A stretch of 64,000 bases of DNA from DASZUK01 sp963844575 (GCA_963844575.1 CAWJOU010000005.1:3348001-3412000), one strand, 5' to 3'. Counted from the stretch's first letter, positions 45,398 to 57,722 are shown. The notes: generated by a model from the letters alone, not told the origin. Numbers and translations are program-made.

Positions 45398-45850
45398 TCA
45401 CGCGCCGACCGCTTCGGCCGCCTTATCGGCGTCGGTGGTCGCATCGGCGTCGGCGGTCACGCCGGCCGCGGTCGGACCGGGCTGGCTCGGGGTGCGCTCG
45501 TTGCGGGCGACCGTCGCCGTGGCGAAACGGAGGCTCGGACCGATCTCCTCGGCCACGATCTCCACCTTCGACCGCCGGTCCCCCTGGTCGGTCTCCCAGG
45601 TCCGCTGCTCGAGCCGACCGGTGACCATGATCCGCATGCCCTTGGCCAACGTGACCGCGGCGTTCTCGGCCAGGTCCCGCCAGCAGACCACGTCGAAGAA
45701 CGACGTCTCGCCCTCCCACTCCTTCGTCGCCGGATCCTGCCATCGCCGGTCGACGGCCACGCCCAGTTGGACGCAGGCATGGCCTTCGCGGGTGTAGCGG
45801 ATCTCGGGCTCGCGGGTCAGGTTGCCCGTCACGGTGGTGCTGTTGCTCAT
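45398..45850 (-). CDS. ssb: single-stranded DNA-binding protein
   Basis: SSB, 150 aa. OB-fold signatures TTVTGNLTREPEIRYTREGHACVQLGVAVDRR, TSFFDVVCWRDLAENAA, GMRIMVTGRLEQRTWE, then VEIVAEEIGPSLRFATATV. The C-terminal tail is Ala/Asp/Thr-rich and ends DKAAEAVGA, without the canonical DDDIPF tip that recruits partner proteins. This suggests a second, non-replicative SSB such as one used in recombination or competence, by analogy only. GAGGAG precedes ATG 45850. A 190-bp repeat-rich gap separates it from ftsX. Confidence 0.9.
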   Translation of the reverse strand: MSNSTTVTGNLTREPEIRYTREGHACVQLGVAVDRRWQDPATKEWEGETSFFDVVCWRDLAENAAVTLAKGMRIMVTGRLEQRTWETDQGDRRSKVEIVAEEIGPSLRFATATVARNERTPSQPGPTAAGVTADADATTDADKAAEAVGA

Positions 45851-45931
45851 CTCCGGCTCCTCGATGTCGATGGCCGGTCAGTCGTCCGGCTACCGACAAG
45901 GGTGCCGGGGGCAGTTCGCCGGGAACCTTGC

Positions 45932-45965
45932 TCAGAACCTTGCCGGGCTCAGAACCTTGCCGACG
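45932..45965. repeat. 17-bp tandem duplication between ssb and ftsX
   Basis: TCAGAACCTTGCCGGGC (45932-45948) and TCAGAACCTTGCCGACG (45949-45965). A further GGAACCTTGC lies just before them. Confidence 0.75.
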
Positions 45966-45998
45966 ACCACGAAGGCCACCGGCCGAGGAGCCACGGGT

Positions 45999-46067
45999 TC
46001 AGACGTCGAGGAGCGGCGCGGTCAGGCGTCCGGGAACGACGGGTTCAGACGTCGAGGAACCGGCGGA
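45999..46067. repeat. 23-bp tandem repeat over the ftsX stop
   Basis: Three units starting at 45999, 46022 and 46045, each beginning TCA. The outer two share TCAGACGTCGAGGA exactly, and the middle one is TCAGGCGTCCGGGA. The third holds the ftsX stop codon (minus strand). Confidence 0.75.
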
Positions 46068-46938
46068 TGGCGATGGCCGACCCGATGGTCCCGATGGCGA
46101 TGCCGACGATGACGACCACCGCGTCGGTCGCGAAGACCTGCCAACCGGTCATCCGCATCTGGGCCAGCAGGGACCCGGGGTTGGTTGTGGGGTTCCCGAA
46201 GTCGTTGAGGATCACGTGGAGCAGGTAGACGAGGAGCGCGGCGATCCCGGAGCCGACCAGGCCCTGGATCATCCCCTCCGACATGAACGGGACGCGGATG
46301 AACCAGTTGGTCGCCCCGACCAGCTTCATCACGGAGACTTCTCTTCGACGGGCGAAGATGGCCATGCGGATGGTGTTGAGGATGAGCACCGCGGCGGAGA
46401 TGAGCAGCACGAGGGCGACGATCAGGAAGACCCACTGGAGGATGGTGATCACCTTCTGTTCGGTGCGGATCTGCGACAGCGGAGCCGTCACACTTAGGAC
46501 CCCAGCCTGGCCCGAGAACTTGGCGATGACCTGGTTGGCGTCTTGGGGGTGGGTCGGGACGCACCGCCAGGACGTCGGCGTCCCGGCCGGCGTCACGCCA
46601 CCTTCGGTGTAGATGGGGCCGAGCAGCCGCTTGGCCTCGCCGTAGTCGTATGTGTGGTTACGGAAGGCGCACGGCTGGTTGACGTACGGCAGCGTCTTCA
46701 GCTGTGTCCCGACCGCCTTGATCTCGGCCGGGCTGGCGTCGGCCTTCATCCACACGGTGACCTGCGTGCCGCGCTGCCACTCGCCCTCCGCCTGAGCCGC
46801 GCCCTGCTTCAGGAGCAGCGCGGCACCGACGAGCGCCAGTGAGACGGCGACGGTCAGGATGGCGGCGACGGTCATCAGCCGGTTGCGCCAGAGGTTCGAC
46901 GCGGTCTCCCGGACGACGTACTCGCCGGAGACCGGCAT
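46045..46938 (-). CDS. ftsX: cell division protein FtsX
   Basis: 297 aa membrane subunit of the FtsEX ABC complex that activates septal peptidoglycan hydrolases. N-terminal amphipathic part YVVRETASNLWRNRLMTVAAILTVAVSLALVGAALLL with TM1, an extracellular loop holding two Cys (QPCAFRN and WRCVPTH) that may pair, then three helices after about residue 180 (ITILQWVFLIVALVLLISAAVLILNTIRMAIFARRREVSVMKLVGA). The ATG overlaps the ftsE stop by one base. The smpB gene that often follows ftsX is not here; a tandem-repeat gap and ssb follow instead. Confidence 0.95.
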   Translation of the reverse strand: MPVSGEYVVRETASNLWRNRLMTVAAILTVAVSLALVGAALLLKQGAAQAEGEWQRGTQVTVWMKADASPAEIKAVGTQLKTLPYVNQPCAFRNHTYDYGEAKRLLGPIYTEGGVTPAGTPTSWRCVPTHPQDANQVIAKFSGQAGVLSVTAPLSQIRTEQKVITILQWVFLIVALVLLISAAVLILNTIRMAIFARRREVSVMKLVGATNWFIRVPFMSEGMIQGLVGSGIAALLVYLLHVILNDFGNPTTNPGSLLAQMRMTGWQVFATDAVVVIVGIAIGTIGSAIAIRRFLDV

Positions 46939-47690
46939 CAGCCGAACCGGCCCGCGGCCGCCTCGGGCGAATCGAACGCGCCGCCCTGGGTGCCACTCGT
47001 CGCCGCGCTGTCGATGCCGTAGACGCCCCGAGCCTGGTCCCGCACGAGGGTGCCGTGGTCGAGCTCGACGACGCGGCGCCGCATCCAGTTGACGAGAACC
47101 TCGTCGTGGGTGGCGACGACCACCGTCGTCCCGGTCCGGTTGATCCGGTCGAGCAGCTGCATGATCCCCTGACTGGTCGCCGGGTCGAGGTTGCCGGTCG
47201 GCTCGTCGGCCAGCAAGATCAACGGCCGGTTGACGAACGCCCGGGCGACGGCCACCCGCTGCTGCTCGCCGCCGGAAAGCTCGCCGGGCAGGTTGTCCCG
47301 CTTCTTCGACAGCCCGACGAGATCGAGGACCTGGGGCACCTGGGCGGCCACGACATGCTTCGGCCGGCCGATGACCTCGAGGGCGAAGGCGACGTTCTCG
47401 AACACCGACTTGTTCGGCAGCAGCCGGAAATCCTGGAAGACGCAGCCGATGTTCCGCCGCAGGTACGGCACCCGCCACTTCGGGAGGTGCACGGTGTCCC
47501 GTCCGGCTTCCCAGATCCGGCCGCTGTCGGGCAGCTCTTCGCGGAGCAGGAGGCGGATGAACGTGGTCTTGCCCGACCCCGACGCCCCGACGAGGAAGAC
47601 GAACTCCCCCTTGTCGATCTCGAGGGAGACGCCGCGTAGGGCCACGGTGCTGTTCTTGTAGGTCTTGGTGACGTTCTCGAAACGGATCAT
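46938..47690 (-). CDS. ftsE: cell division ATP-binding protein FtsE
   Basis: 250 aa ABC ATPase. Begins MIRFENVTKTYKNSTVALRGVS, Walker A LVGASGSGKTTFIRLLL, Q-loop GCVFQDFRLLP, signature LSGGEQQRVAVARA, Walker B LILLADEPTGNLD, and switch His in VVVATHDEVL. A 30-residue C-terminal extension follows. Translation upstream of ATG 47690 in the same frame is Arg/Pro-rich and overlaps the prfB terminator, so the ATG is preferred. ATP hydrolysis drives FtsX conformational changes at the septum. Confidence 0.96.
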   Translation of the reverse strand: MIRFENVTKTYKNSTVALRGVSLEIDKGEFVFLVGASGSGKTTFIRLLLREELPDSGRIWEAGRDTVHLPKWRVPYLRRNIGCVFQDFRLLPNKSVFENVAFALEVIGRPKHVVAAQVPQVLDLVGLSKKRDNLPGELSGGEQQRVAVARAFVNRPLILLADEPTGNLDPATSQGIMQLLDRINRTGTTVVVATHDEVLVNWMRRRVVELDHGTLVRDQARGVYGIDSAATSGTQGGAFDSPEAAAGRFG

Positions 47691-47764
47691 TCGGAGATGG
47701 TCACCCCCGCCCAGTAGCGCCGTCCATCCGGAACAGCTGCCGGGGGCGCGGGGAACGAAAAGAA

Positions 47765-47793
47765 AGCCTACCGGTCGAGCCCGGCCGACCGGT
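47765..47793 (-). terminator. prfB terminator with embedded -10
   Basis: On minus, ACCGGTCG (47793-47786), 8-nt loop, CGACCGGT (47777-47770), then a T-rich run beginning AGGCTTTCTTTTC: a Rho-independent terminator behind secA-prfB. TAGGCT (47770-47765) at its base could serve as -10 for ftsEX. Confidence 0.65.
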
Positions 47794-47848
47794 GCCACCC
47801 CGGCTCGGAACGGGCCACACCGGTGCAGGAGAGGAGCCGAACGGACGA

Positions 47849-49001
47849 TCAGCCGGTGCCGCCGCGCTGGCGGCGCAGCTCGGCCTCCATGAACTGGTCG
47901 AGATCACCGTCGAGCACCGCGTCGACGTTCCCGGTCTCGACCTGGGTGCGGAGATCTTTGACCAGCTGGTACGGCGCGAGCACGTACGACCGGATCTGGT
48001 TCCCCCAGGCGTTGTCGCCCCGGTCCCCGCTGAGCGAGTCGAGCTCGGCCCGGCGCTCCTGGCGCGCTCGCTCGGCCAGCTTGGCCGCCAGGACCTGCAT
48101 CGCCTTGGCCCGGTTCTGGAGCTGGCTGCGCTCGTTCTGGCACGAGACGACGATCCCGGTCGGGAGGTGCGTGAGCCGGACGGCGGAGTCGGTCTTGTTG
48201 ACGTGCTGGCCGCCGGCGCCCGACGACCGGTACGTGTCGACGCGGAGATCCTTCTCGTCGATGTCGACCTCCTTGGCCACGTCGTCGAGGAACGGGACGA
48301 CGTCGAGGGAGGCGAAGCTCGTCTGCCGGCGCTTCTGGGAGTCGAACGGCGACATCCGCACGAGCCGGTGGACCCCCCGCTCAGTGGCGAGCAGGCCATA
48401 GGCGAACCGGCCGCGGACGATGAACGTGGCCGAGAGCAGGCCGGCTTCCTGGCCCTCGGTGGCTTCGTCGACCTCGACGGTGAAGCCCCGGCGTTCCGAC
48501 CAGCGTTGGTACATCCGCAGCATCATCTCCGCCCAGTCCTGGGCGTCGGTCCCGCCGGCGCCGGCGTGGACCTCGCAGATGGCGTCCCGGTCGTCGTACT
48601 CGCCAGAGAAGAGCGACTCCAGCTCCAGCCGGCCGATCCGCCGGGTGAGATCGACGACGGTCGCGTCCAGCTCCTTGGCCAAGCCCTCGTCGGGCGCACC
48701 GGCGGCGGCCGACTCGTCCACCAGCTCCCGCAGTACGGCCGCGTCGCCGAGGTCCGCCTGGAGGCGTTCGAACCGGTCGACGTCGTCGGCCACCCGACCG
48801 AGCTCGGTCGTGACGGCGCGGGCCCGCTCCGCGTCGTCCCACAGGTCCGCCCGGCCGGCGTCACGCTCGAGCTCCGCCCGCCGCTCCCGCAGGTCGTCCA
48901 TGCGGAGGTACTTCTCGGCCTCGGCCAGGCGGGCCGTCAGCTCTTCGAGACCAGCACCGCCCTGCCCCTCCGAATCCGTGCGGTCGCCGGGTCCCGGCGC
49001 C

Positions 49002-49015
<14 letters not shown>
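47849..49015 (-). CDS. prfB: peptide chain release factor 2
   Basis: RF2, 388 aa, terminates translation at UGA and UAA. The stop-codon recognition region reads RMSPFDSQKRRQTSF (SPF), and the peptidyl-transferase motif is SSGAGGQHVNKTDSAVRLTHLPTG (GGQ). The gene is one continuous frame, so there is no autoregulatory +1 frameshift site as found in E. coli prfB. ATG 49015 lies inside the last codons of secA (14-bp overlap), so translation is coupled. The N-terminal 20 residues before LEELTARLAEAEKYL are Pro/Gly-rich. Confidence 0.96.
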
Positions 49016-51857
<2,842 letters not shown>

Positions 51858-51872
51858 AGCGGAGCAATCGTA
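51858..51872 (-). promoter_or_regulatory. leaderless -10 for secA
   Basis: TACGAT (51872-51867 on minus), 9-nt gap, ATG 51857. Confidence 0.5.
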
Positions 51873-52396
51873 CCGGTGAAAATGCGCCGGCGGCACCGGG
51901 CCCCAAAGGCGTCGAAACCTCGACCCCGGCGCCGAGCCCGCCGCCCTGCGTAACCACATTTCCCCGCTCGCCGTCGACCGCGACCCTCGGACGGGGGCGG
52001 CCGGGCGGTACGGGCTGCGTGCGGCTGACCTGGTCTTTGACCCCACACTCGCCTGCGGCGGGGTTGGCGGCCCGGAACCGGCGGTCGCCGTAGCGGCCCT
52101 TCGGCTCCGATAGTGGCCGCTTCCGCCCGTCACCGCCCGCCCCCGACAGTCGGGAGCCAGGCGGGCAGGACTTACCCCTAAGTCGCACCATGCTCGGCAA
52201 CCACGAGTTGCCTTACGTGGGTCGTTTTGCCTGCGACTGGCCTCGACTTGCAACCACAGACCCGCACGCAGCCCGCCCCGATGCTACTTGCGTCCCGCCG
52301 GCGTGCCCTCGGTCCCGGTGCCGAACACTGCTCTCCGCGCCGCGGTCACCCAGAAGAACTGTCACCCAGAAGATCGGCCGGCGGGATCATACGGTC
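51873..52396. other. 524-bp intergenic region with nested inverted repeats
   Basis: No gene is visible. It contains a nested pair of stems (GGCGGT 52080-52085 with ACCGCC 52132-52137, enclosing AGCGGCC 52092-52098 with GGCCGCT 52115-52121). It also holds GACTTA-CCCC-TAAGTC (52169-52184), GGCAAC-N5-GTTGCC (52196-52212), and a 16-bp tandem repeat TCACCCAGAAGAACTG/TCACCCAGAAGATCGG (52346-52377) just before the sigma factor. A structured leader or operator array is possible. I match it to no known riboswitch. Confidence 0.45.
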
Positions 52397-52858
52397 GTGC
52401 CGGACGACGCCGACCTCTATCGCAAACACGCGGAAGAGCTGACCCGGTTGGCCACCGGGCTGGTCGGCCCCGACGCGGCGGCCGACGTCGTGTCGACGGC
52501 CGTCCTCGGCTGCCTCACCCATCGGGGTTGGCGACAGGTCGAGAACCGCCGGGCCTACCTCTTCCGGAGTGTGGTCAACGAGTCGGCCAAGTTCCATCGG
52601 GCCAATGCCCGCCGGTGGTCTCGGGAACGGACGGTGGCCGGTGCGAGTGCGGTCGATCCTCCGGAAGTCCGACCCGAGATACTGGCCGCCGTTGGCCGGC
52701 TCAGCTACCGGCAGCGAGCGGTGATCGTCCTCACGTACTGGGCCGACCTCGATCCGGTGCGGATCGGCGACTTGCTCGGGATCACGGAGGGGTCGGTCCG
52801 CCGTCACCTGGCCCGCGCCCGGGCCCGACTGAAGGAGGTTCTCGATGACCACCGCTGA
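52397..52858 (+). CDS. ECF-like RNA polymerase sigma factor
   Basis: 153 aa. Region 2 is a shortened form (YRKHAEELTRLATGLVGPDAAADVVSTAVLGCL, then RAYLFRSVVNESAKFHR). Region 4 is typical: ILAAVGRLSYRQRAVIVLTYWADLDPVRIGDLLGITEGSVRRHLARARARLKEVL with a helix-turn-helix. It resembles the SigE/ECF41-type small sigma proteins of actinobacteria. GTG 52397 is the start just before the conserved N-terminus; upstream in-frame translation is Arg/Pro-rich. The stop overlaps the next gene by 14 bp, so a dedicated regulator is co-expressed. Confidence 0.82.
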   Translation: MPDDADLYRKHAEELTRLATGLVGPDAAADVVSTAVLGCLTHRGWRQVENRRAYLFRSVVNESAKFHRANARRWSRERTVAGASAVDPPEVRPEILAAVGRLSYRQRAVIVLTYWADLDPVRIGDLLGITEGSVRRHLARARARLKEVLDDHR

Positions 52859-53684
52859 CGATCTCGACGCCCGGATCCGTCTGATGGTCCTGGAGTTGTT
52901 GGACGCGGCCCCGCCGGCCCCCGCCCTGCCCCAGCTGGAAGACCGGCCGACGCGACGACAGCGACACTGGCACCGCAACCCCGCCGGGTCATGGCTCGCT
53001 CGGGCCGGTCGGCGGCACCCGTGGGCCGGCTTCGGTCTGGCGTTGGCCGCCACCGGCCTCCTGGTCGCCGCACTGGTGACGGTCGAGTCCGGACCACCTG
53101 CCCAGGTCACGGAAGCCACCTTGGGTATGCAGGTGACCGGCTACTCCTCGGTGGCCGTCACGCCGGCACCGCCACCGGGCTACCGGGTGGTGGCCACGGG
53201 GACTGCGTTCGGCCGACCGTGGGTGGTGGCCGGGCTACCGCCGTCCAGCGGTCGTATCGGCGAGTGGCTGGCGTACGCCGGCAGGTCCCTGATCAGCGGG
53301 AGCAGCCCGCTCGGCTCCCCGGCCGACGTCACCCCCCGGTTCGGCCGGCCACGTGCCGCGCTCCACCTGAGCGTCGGGCTGGCGTCCGATAACCAGCGGT
53401 TCCTGGTCGGCGCCTCGAACGGTCCGGTCAACACGGTGACGGTCCGGGCCAAGGACGGCACCGTGGTGACCGGGTCGGTGCTGCCGCACCGCCTCGGCAC
53501 CACCCGGTTCTTCGTGCTGTCGCTCGGCCGGCAGGGCGACTGCCACCAACTGTGCCAGGGGGCGGTGACGGTGTCCGTGACCAACAACGGTGGACAGGTG
53601 CTGGCCACCCGAACGGTCTCGGACTTCGGGGGACTGAGCACGTACCTCGACGGCCCGCCGGTCACCTCTCATCGGGGTCGGTGA
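52845..53684 (+). CDS. single-pass membrane protein, probable anti-sigma partner
   Basis: 279 aa. A cytoplasmic N-terminus of about 55 residues, one transmembrane helix (AGFGLALAATGLLVAALVTV, residues 61-80), and an extracytoplasmic domain of about 195 residues with two Cys (GDCHQLCQG). It lacks a zinc HxxxCxxC anti-sigma motif. Position immediately behind, and overlapping, a sigma-factor gene makes an anti-sigma or signal-sensing role likely, by context only. ATG 52845. Confidence 0.7.
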   Translation: MTTADDLDARIRLMVLELLDAAPPAPALPQLEDRPTRRQRHWHRNPAGSWLARAGRRHPWAGFGLALAATGLLVAALVTVESGPPAQVTEATLGMQVTGYSSVAVTPAPPPGYRVVATGTAFGRPWVVAGLPPSSGRIGEWLAYAGRSLISGSSPLGSPADVTPRFGRPRAALHLSVGLASDNQRFLVGASNGPVNTVTVRAKDGTVVTGSVLPHRLGTTRFFVLSLGRQGDCHQLCQGAVTVSVTNNGGQVLATRTVSDFGGLSTYLDGPPVTSHRGR

Positions 53685-53864
53685 GCGCGAGGGCGGAGCG
53701 ACGGGCATCCCCGGGCCGTCGGGGGGCGGCCAACTACCGTGCTGCCGCGGGTGACGCACTCTTGGCGGCGGACGGGCCTCGTGATGCCCTCGGCCGGTGG
53801 GACGGCAACCTGCCCGATGCTCAACCGGAGGGCGTCCGGACCGATGAAGGAGGCCATGATCAAC

Positions 53865-56167
53865 ATGTCGAGGTGGACGAGAAGCGAAGGTAGCGACCCG
53901 GAGCCGGCGAGGCACCGACCGCCGGCGTCGACGAGAATGCCGCGCCGGTGGGCGGTCTCGCTCGCCGCGCTGGCCACGGTGGCCGGCGTCGCCGTCGCCA
54001 GCCCGGCCGTCGCGGCCGCGTCGACGGTCGGCAACCACCACCCGTCGGCCACGGCCGCCACGTCGGGCGGCACGTCGTGCCCAACCGGTGACACCGCACT
54101 GGTTTTCGACAACGACTCCGGGCAGCCCAACACACAGGTCTTCGGCGCAGTAGTCGTCAACGGGACCATCACCCCAACACCGGGCAAGTACCTCAACAAC
54201 AGCGTCCCGTTCTCGACATTCCCGGCAGTGGCGGGACAGGCGAACGCCTTCTACTTCTGCATGGTCCCCGGCGACACAGCTGGACGGCTGTGGATCTCCA
54301 TCGGCACAAAAATCACCGGGTTGCCCAGTACGCAGCCGGCGGAGACAGCTCCCTACCGGTTCGGCTACGTCGAGTTCACCTATCCCGGAACAATCGACTA
54401 CAGCAACGTGAACGACTTCGACTTCCCGGTCGACCTGCAGACTTACACCCACCCGGGGGACGCCACCGCGGCCCAGAGCTCCATCTTTTCCGGTAACACG
54501 TGTCAGATCGTCAACGCCATGAAGTCGGCGGTCCAAGGGGTTGGGGGCGCCGCCAACTGGGCAGGCATCGAAAAAACGGTCAACGGGCAGTTCGTCAGGA
54601 TCATCTCCCCCGACAGCGCCACATACGGCAATTGGCCGAGCATGAAGCCGTACATCGAGAACTTTGCCAAGTCCCTCCCGACGACGACAGCCGGCACATA
54701 CGGCCCGATCACCGTGCAGGACTACTACGTCGTGACACCGCACAAGGGGTGGTTCAAGTACACGGGCTACTTCAACCGGACCACCTACGCCCTGACCCTC
54801 ACCGGTACAGTCGGGGGGACGACGACACCGGGCGGGACCGGCTCCACTGCCGGCACAACCATGACGGTGACACTGACAGGCCTGGCCCGCGGCATCTATG
54901 ACCAAGGTCACGAGTACAAGGTCAACGGCGTCGCAGGACACAGCGAATGACGTCTACGCCCGGATCTGGAATGACCTGACCGGGGCCTTCAACTACGGGT
55001 ACTGGGGAAGCCAGTACGGCAGCGGTACGGACACCAAGGACTTCTTCGGAACCTTCCCAACCGGGTCCACGACAGCCCCGAACGGGGGACAGCCGGCCTT
55101 CTTCGCCCGACCGGACGGTGCCTTTCGTCCCAGCGGCCCCGAGCATCGCCTACAACCTGTACGCCTCGGTCATGAGCGGGTTCTCCCCCGAACTATGCCT
55201 TCCCGAGAACGAGAACTACGGCTCGGGCGGCCGAGGGAACCAGCCCGCTCATGAGCATCCCGGCCGGCGGTGAGGTGAAGGCGACCCTGCCCCCCGACGG
55301 CTGGACAGGGCCGTCCGGCTCTTCCACCTGTCAGGCCGCCGTGACCCCGACAGCCCCCACAGCTGGCACGACAACCGGCACGTCGACGGCTGCGGGCAAC
55401 GGCTACTACGAGGTCGCCAGTGACGGCGGGCTCTTCGCGTTCGGCACCGCGCCGTTCTACGGCTCGATGGGTGGCAAGCCGCTCAACCAGCCGGTCGTCG
55501 GCATGGCATCGACGCCGGGCGGCGGTGGCTACTGGGAGGTCGCCTCCGACGGCGGGCTGTTCGCGTTCGGCGACGCGGCCTTCTACGGCTCGATGGGCGG
55601 CAAGCCGTTGAACAAGCCGATCGTCGGGATGGCGTCGACGCCGGACGGCAAGGGGTACTGGGAGGTCGCCAGCGACGGCGGGCTGTTCGCGTTCGGCGAC
55701 GCCCAGTTCTATGGCTCGATGGGCGGCAAGCCGCTCAACCAGCCGGTCGTCGGGCTGGCGTCGACGCCGGGCGGCGGCGGCTACTGGGAGGTCGCCTCCG
55801 ACGGCGGGCTCTTCGCGTTCGGGGACGCGGCCTTCTACGGCTCGATGGGCGGCAAGCCGTTGAACAAGCCGGTCGTCGGCCTGGCCAGCGCTCCCGGCGG
55901 CCAGGGGTACTGGGAGGTCGCAGTCCGACGGCGGGCTCTTCGCGTTCGGCACGCGCGCCGTTCTACGGGTCGATGGGTGGCAAGCCGCTCAACCAGCCGG
56001 TCGTCGGCCTGGCATCGACGCCGGGCGGCGGCGGCTACTGGGAGGTCGCCTCCGACGGCGGGCTTTTCGCGTTCGGCGACGCGGCCTTCTACGGCTCGAT
56101 GGGCGGCAAGCCACTGAACAAGCCGATCGTCGGGATGACGACGACGGGCACACCGGTACCGAACTGA
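53865..56167 (+). pseudogene. secreted GH64-like beta-1,3-glucanase with C-terminal DGGLFAFGDA repeats, multiply frameshifted
   Basis: A signal peptide MPRRWAVSLAALATVAGVAVA ends near AVAAAS. A GH64/thaumatin-like glucanase domain follows (TALVFDNDSGQPNTQVFGAVV, then YRFGYVEFTYPGTIDYSNVNDFDFPVDLQ). Frame changes are needed at about 54940 (to TANDVYARIWNDLTGAFNYGYWG), 55125 (PSIAYNLYASVMSGFSPELC), 55245 and twice between 55922 and 55970. The C-terminus has five to six repeats of GGYWEVASDGGLFAFGDAAFYGSMGGKPLN, a family common in actinobacterial secreted proteins. Base composition is less GC-rich and codon use differs (ACA, AAA), hinting at transfer. AAGGAGG lies 11 bases before ATG 53865. It is decayed or poorly assembled. 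Confidence 0.75.
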
Positions 56168-56201
56168 CGCCTCAGCAGCACGGCCCGTGACCTCGACGAC
56201 G

Positions 56202-57722
56202 TTATGTTGTCGGCACCACGCCCCCGGCGTACGTCGTCGAGGTCACCCCGGCCTTGAAGGCCGCCAAGGTCAGCGGATCGGCGTCGAACTGCCAGTCGTC
56301 CGTCACCGTTTGGCCGTTGGTGATGTTGGTCACGGTGTTGTCGAACCACGAGAACCCCACGATCTGATGGTCCGCGGCGATCCCTGAGAACAGGTTCGTG
56401 GTCCAGGCCGCCTTTGTCGGGGCGAGGCTGTTCCCATACGGGCCGTTCTCGATGGCTCCGACCTCGGCCAGGAAGATGGGCTTCGTCGCGTTGATGGCAT
56501 TCAGCTGAGCGAGCGTCTTGCCGAACGTGAAGTTGAATGTCGTCGGATCCCCCACGTAGCGGTAGTAGGCGTCGAGGCCCATCCAGTCCACGTACTGGTC
56601 GCCCGGGTACACCTCGGACAGGGTGGGCGCATGGCCAGACAGCCGATCGACCCGGTTCGGGCACCACAGCCAGATGACGTCGTTGTTGGCGCCGACCTGC
56701 TGGAAGATGTTCCACACGTGGCGCCACATCTGGACGAACTGGCCCGCCGAGTTGCCGTTCGCCCGCTCGCTCCACGGGTACCATGTGCCGTTCATCTCCT
56801 GGTCGAAACGGATCACGACCGGTAGGCCCAGTTGGGTGATCGCTTCGGCGTACGACTGGATGTAGGCGTCGAAGTTCCCGTTGATGATGTTGGTTAGGGA
56901 GTATGTGGGGTCGTCCGCTCGGCTCTGGCCGGGGGTCAACGGGTCGTTCGACGGCATCGACTCCCACGTGATGATCGGGAGTGCCCCGAGCTCCCACGAG
57001 CTGACCACCGCGGCCGGTTGGAAGGCCTGGTCCCAACCGGCGTACCACTCGATGGCCGACGGCGCCTTCCCGACCTCGCTGTCGATGGTCTTGACCGTCG
57101 CCGTCTCGAAGGGGACGCCGTTCGCGGCCACGCCGTAGTAGTCGTTCGACGGGTCCATCAGTTGGGCCTTGGCCGGCGGGTTCTCGAGGAAGGTCGGCGG
57201 CGTCGTGGTACCCGCTGTCGTCGGACCGGACGGAATCGTCCCGCCGGAGGTTGTCGTGTGTGTCGCCGCCGCTGCGGTTGTCGTGGGGCCAGCGGGCGCC
57301 GTGGTGGTCGTCGTCGTGGTCGGCGAAGCCGGGAGGGTCGTCGGGCTGGCGGGCGTCCCGCCCTTTGTCGTCGCCGTCGTGGCGGACGGCGCCGGCTTCA
57401 CCGCGCCGGCGGCGACTGTGTGCTTGGTCGACGCCGTTCCCGACCGGTTGGCCACCAACGTCGACCCGTTGTGCACGCCCGGCGTTTGCACCGCCGAAAG
57501 CCCGGCCGCCGGCGTGGCGGACCGCGCTGCCGCGGCCATCGCTGTCTCTGGGCCGTTGGTCCACCGGCCGGCGAGGTCCTCCGCCGAGCCGGACGCGCTC
57601 TGCGACGAGGGCGTGTTCGAGCTCGAGCTCGACGCCATCGGCGAGATGTAGACGGCGACCGCCACCGTCAACAACGAAAGGACGACGGTGATCGCCGAGA
57701 ATCGACTACGTAGGGCGTGCAT
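56202..57722 (-). CDS. secreted GH26-like glycoside hydrolase
   Basis: 506 aa. An N-terminal hydrophobic segment (FSAITVVLSLLTVAVAVYI) acts as signal anchor or signal peptide. A Ser/Thr/Ala/Pro-rich linker to about residue 175 includes TTTTTTTAPAGPTTT. The C-terminal catalytic domain has VVIRFDQEMNGTWYPWSER with the acid/base Glu and PIFLAEVGAIENG with the nucleophile Glu, as in GH26 mannanases. WLWCPNRVDRL and PGDQYVDWMGLDAYYR fit the same barrel. It could trim the polysaccharide made by the upstream synthase. The start overlaps the synthase gene end by 17 bp; GGAGGA lies 11 bases before the ATG. Confidence 0.85.
   Translation of the reverse strand: MHALRSRFSAITVVLSLLTVAVAVYISPMASSSSSNTPSSQSASGSAEDLAGRWTNGPETAMAAAARSATPAAGLSAVQTPGVHNGSTLVANRSGTASTKHTVAAGAVKPAPSATTATTKGGTPASPTTLPASPTTTTTTTAPAGPTTTAAAATHTTTSGGTIPSGPTTAGTTTPPTFLENPPAKAQLMDPSNDYYGVAANGVPFETATVKTIDSEVGKAPSAIEWYAGWDQAFQPAAVVSSWELGALPIITWESMPSNDPLTPGQSRADDPTYSLTNIINGNFDAYIQSYAEAITQLGLPVVIRFDQEMNGTWYPWSERANGNSAGQFVQMWRHVWNIFQQVGANNDVIWLWCPNRVDRLSGHAPTLSEVYPGDQYVDWMGLDAYYRYVGDPTTFNFTFGKTLAQLNAINATKPIFLAEVGAIENGPYGNSLAPTKAAWTTNLFSGIAADHQIVGFSWFDNTVTNITNGQTVTDDWQFDADPLTLAAFKAGVTSTTYAGGVVPTT

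Noticed and set aside
51960..52200. Possible c-di-AMP (ydaO-type) riboswitch upstream of secA on minus
   Set aside because: A GCCAACCCCGCCGCAGGC stretch hints at it, but the GGGGGACCCA and GGTGAATC parts of the consensus are absent.
52397..52858. Leaderless -10 for the sigma factor (TACGGT 52390-52395)
   Set aside because: Only one base separates it from the GTG, too close for initiation at the start codon.
53685..53864. Possible c-di-GMP aptamer before the GH64 gene
   Set aside because: A GGGACGGCAACCTGCC-like segment and an ACCGATGAAGGAGG end look suggestive, but GGCAAACC and the GACGCAAAGCC block are missing.
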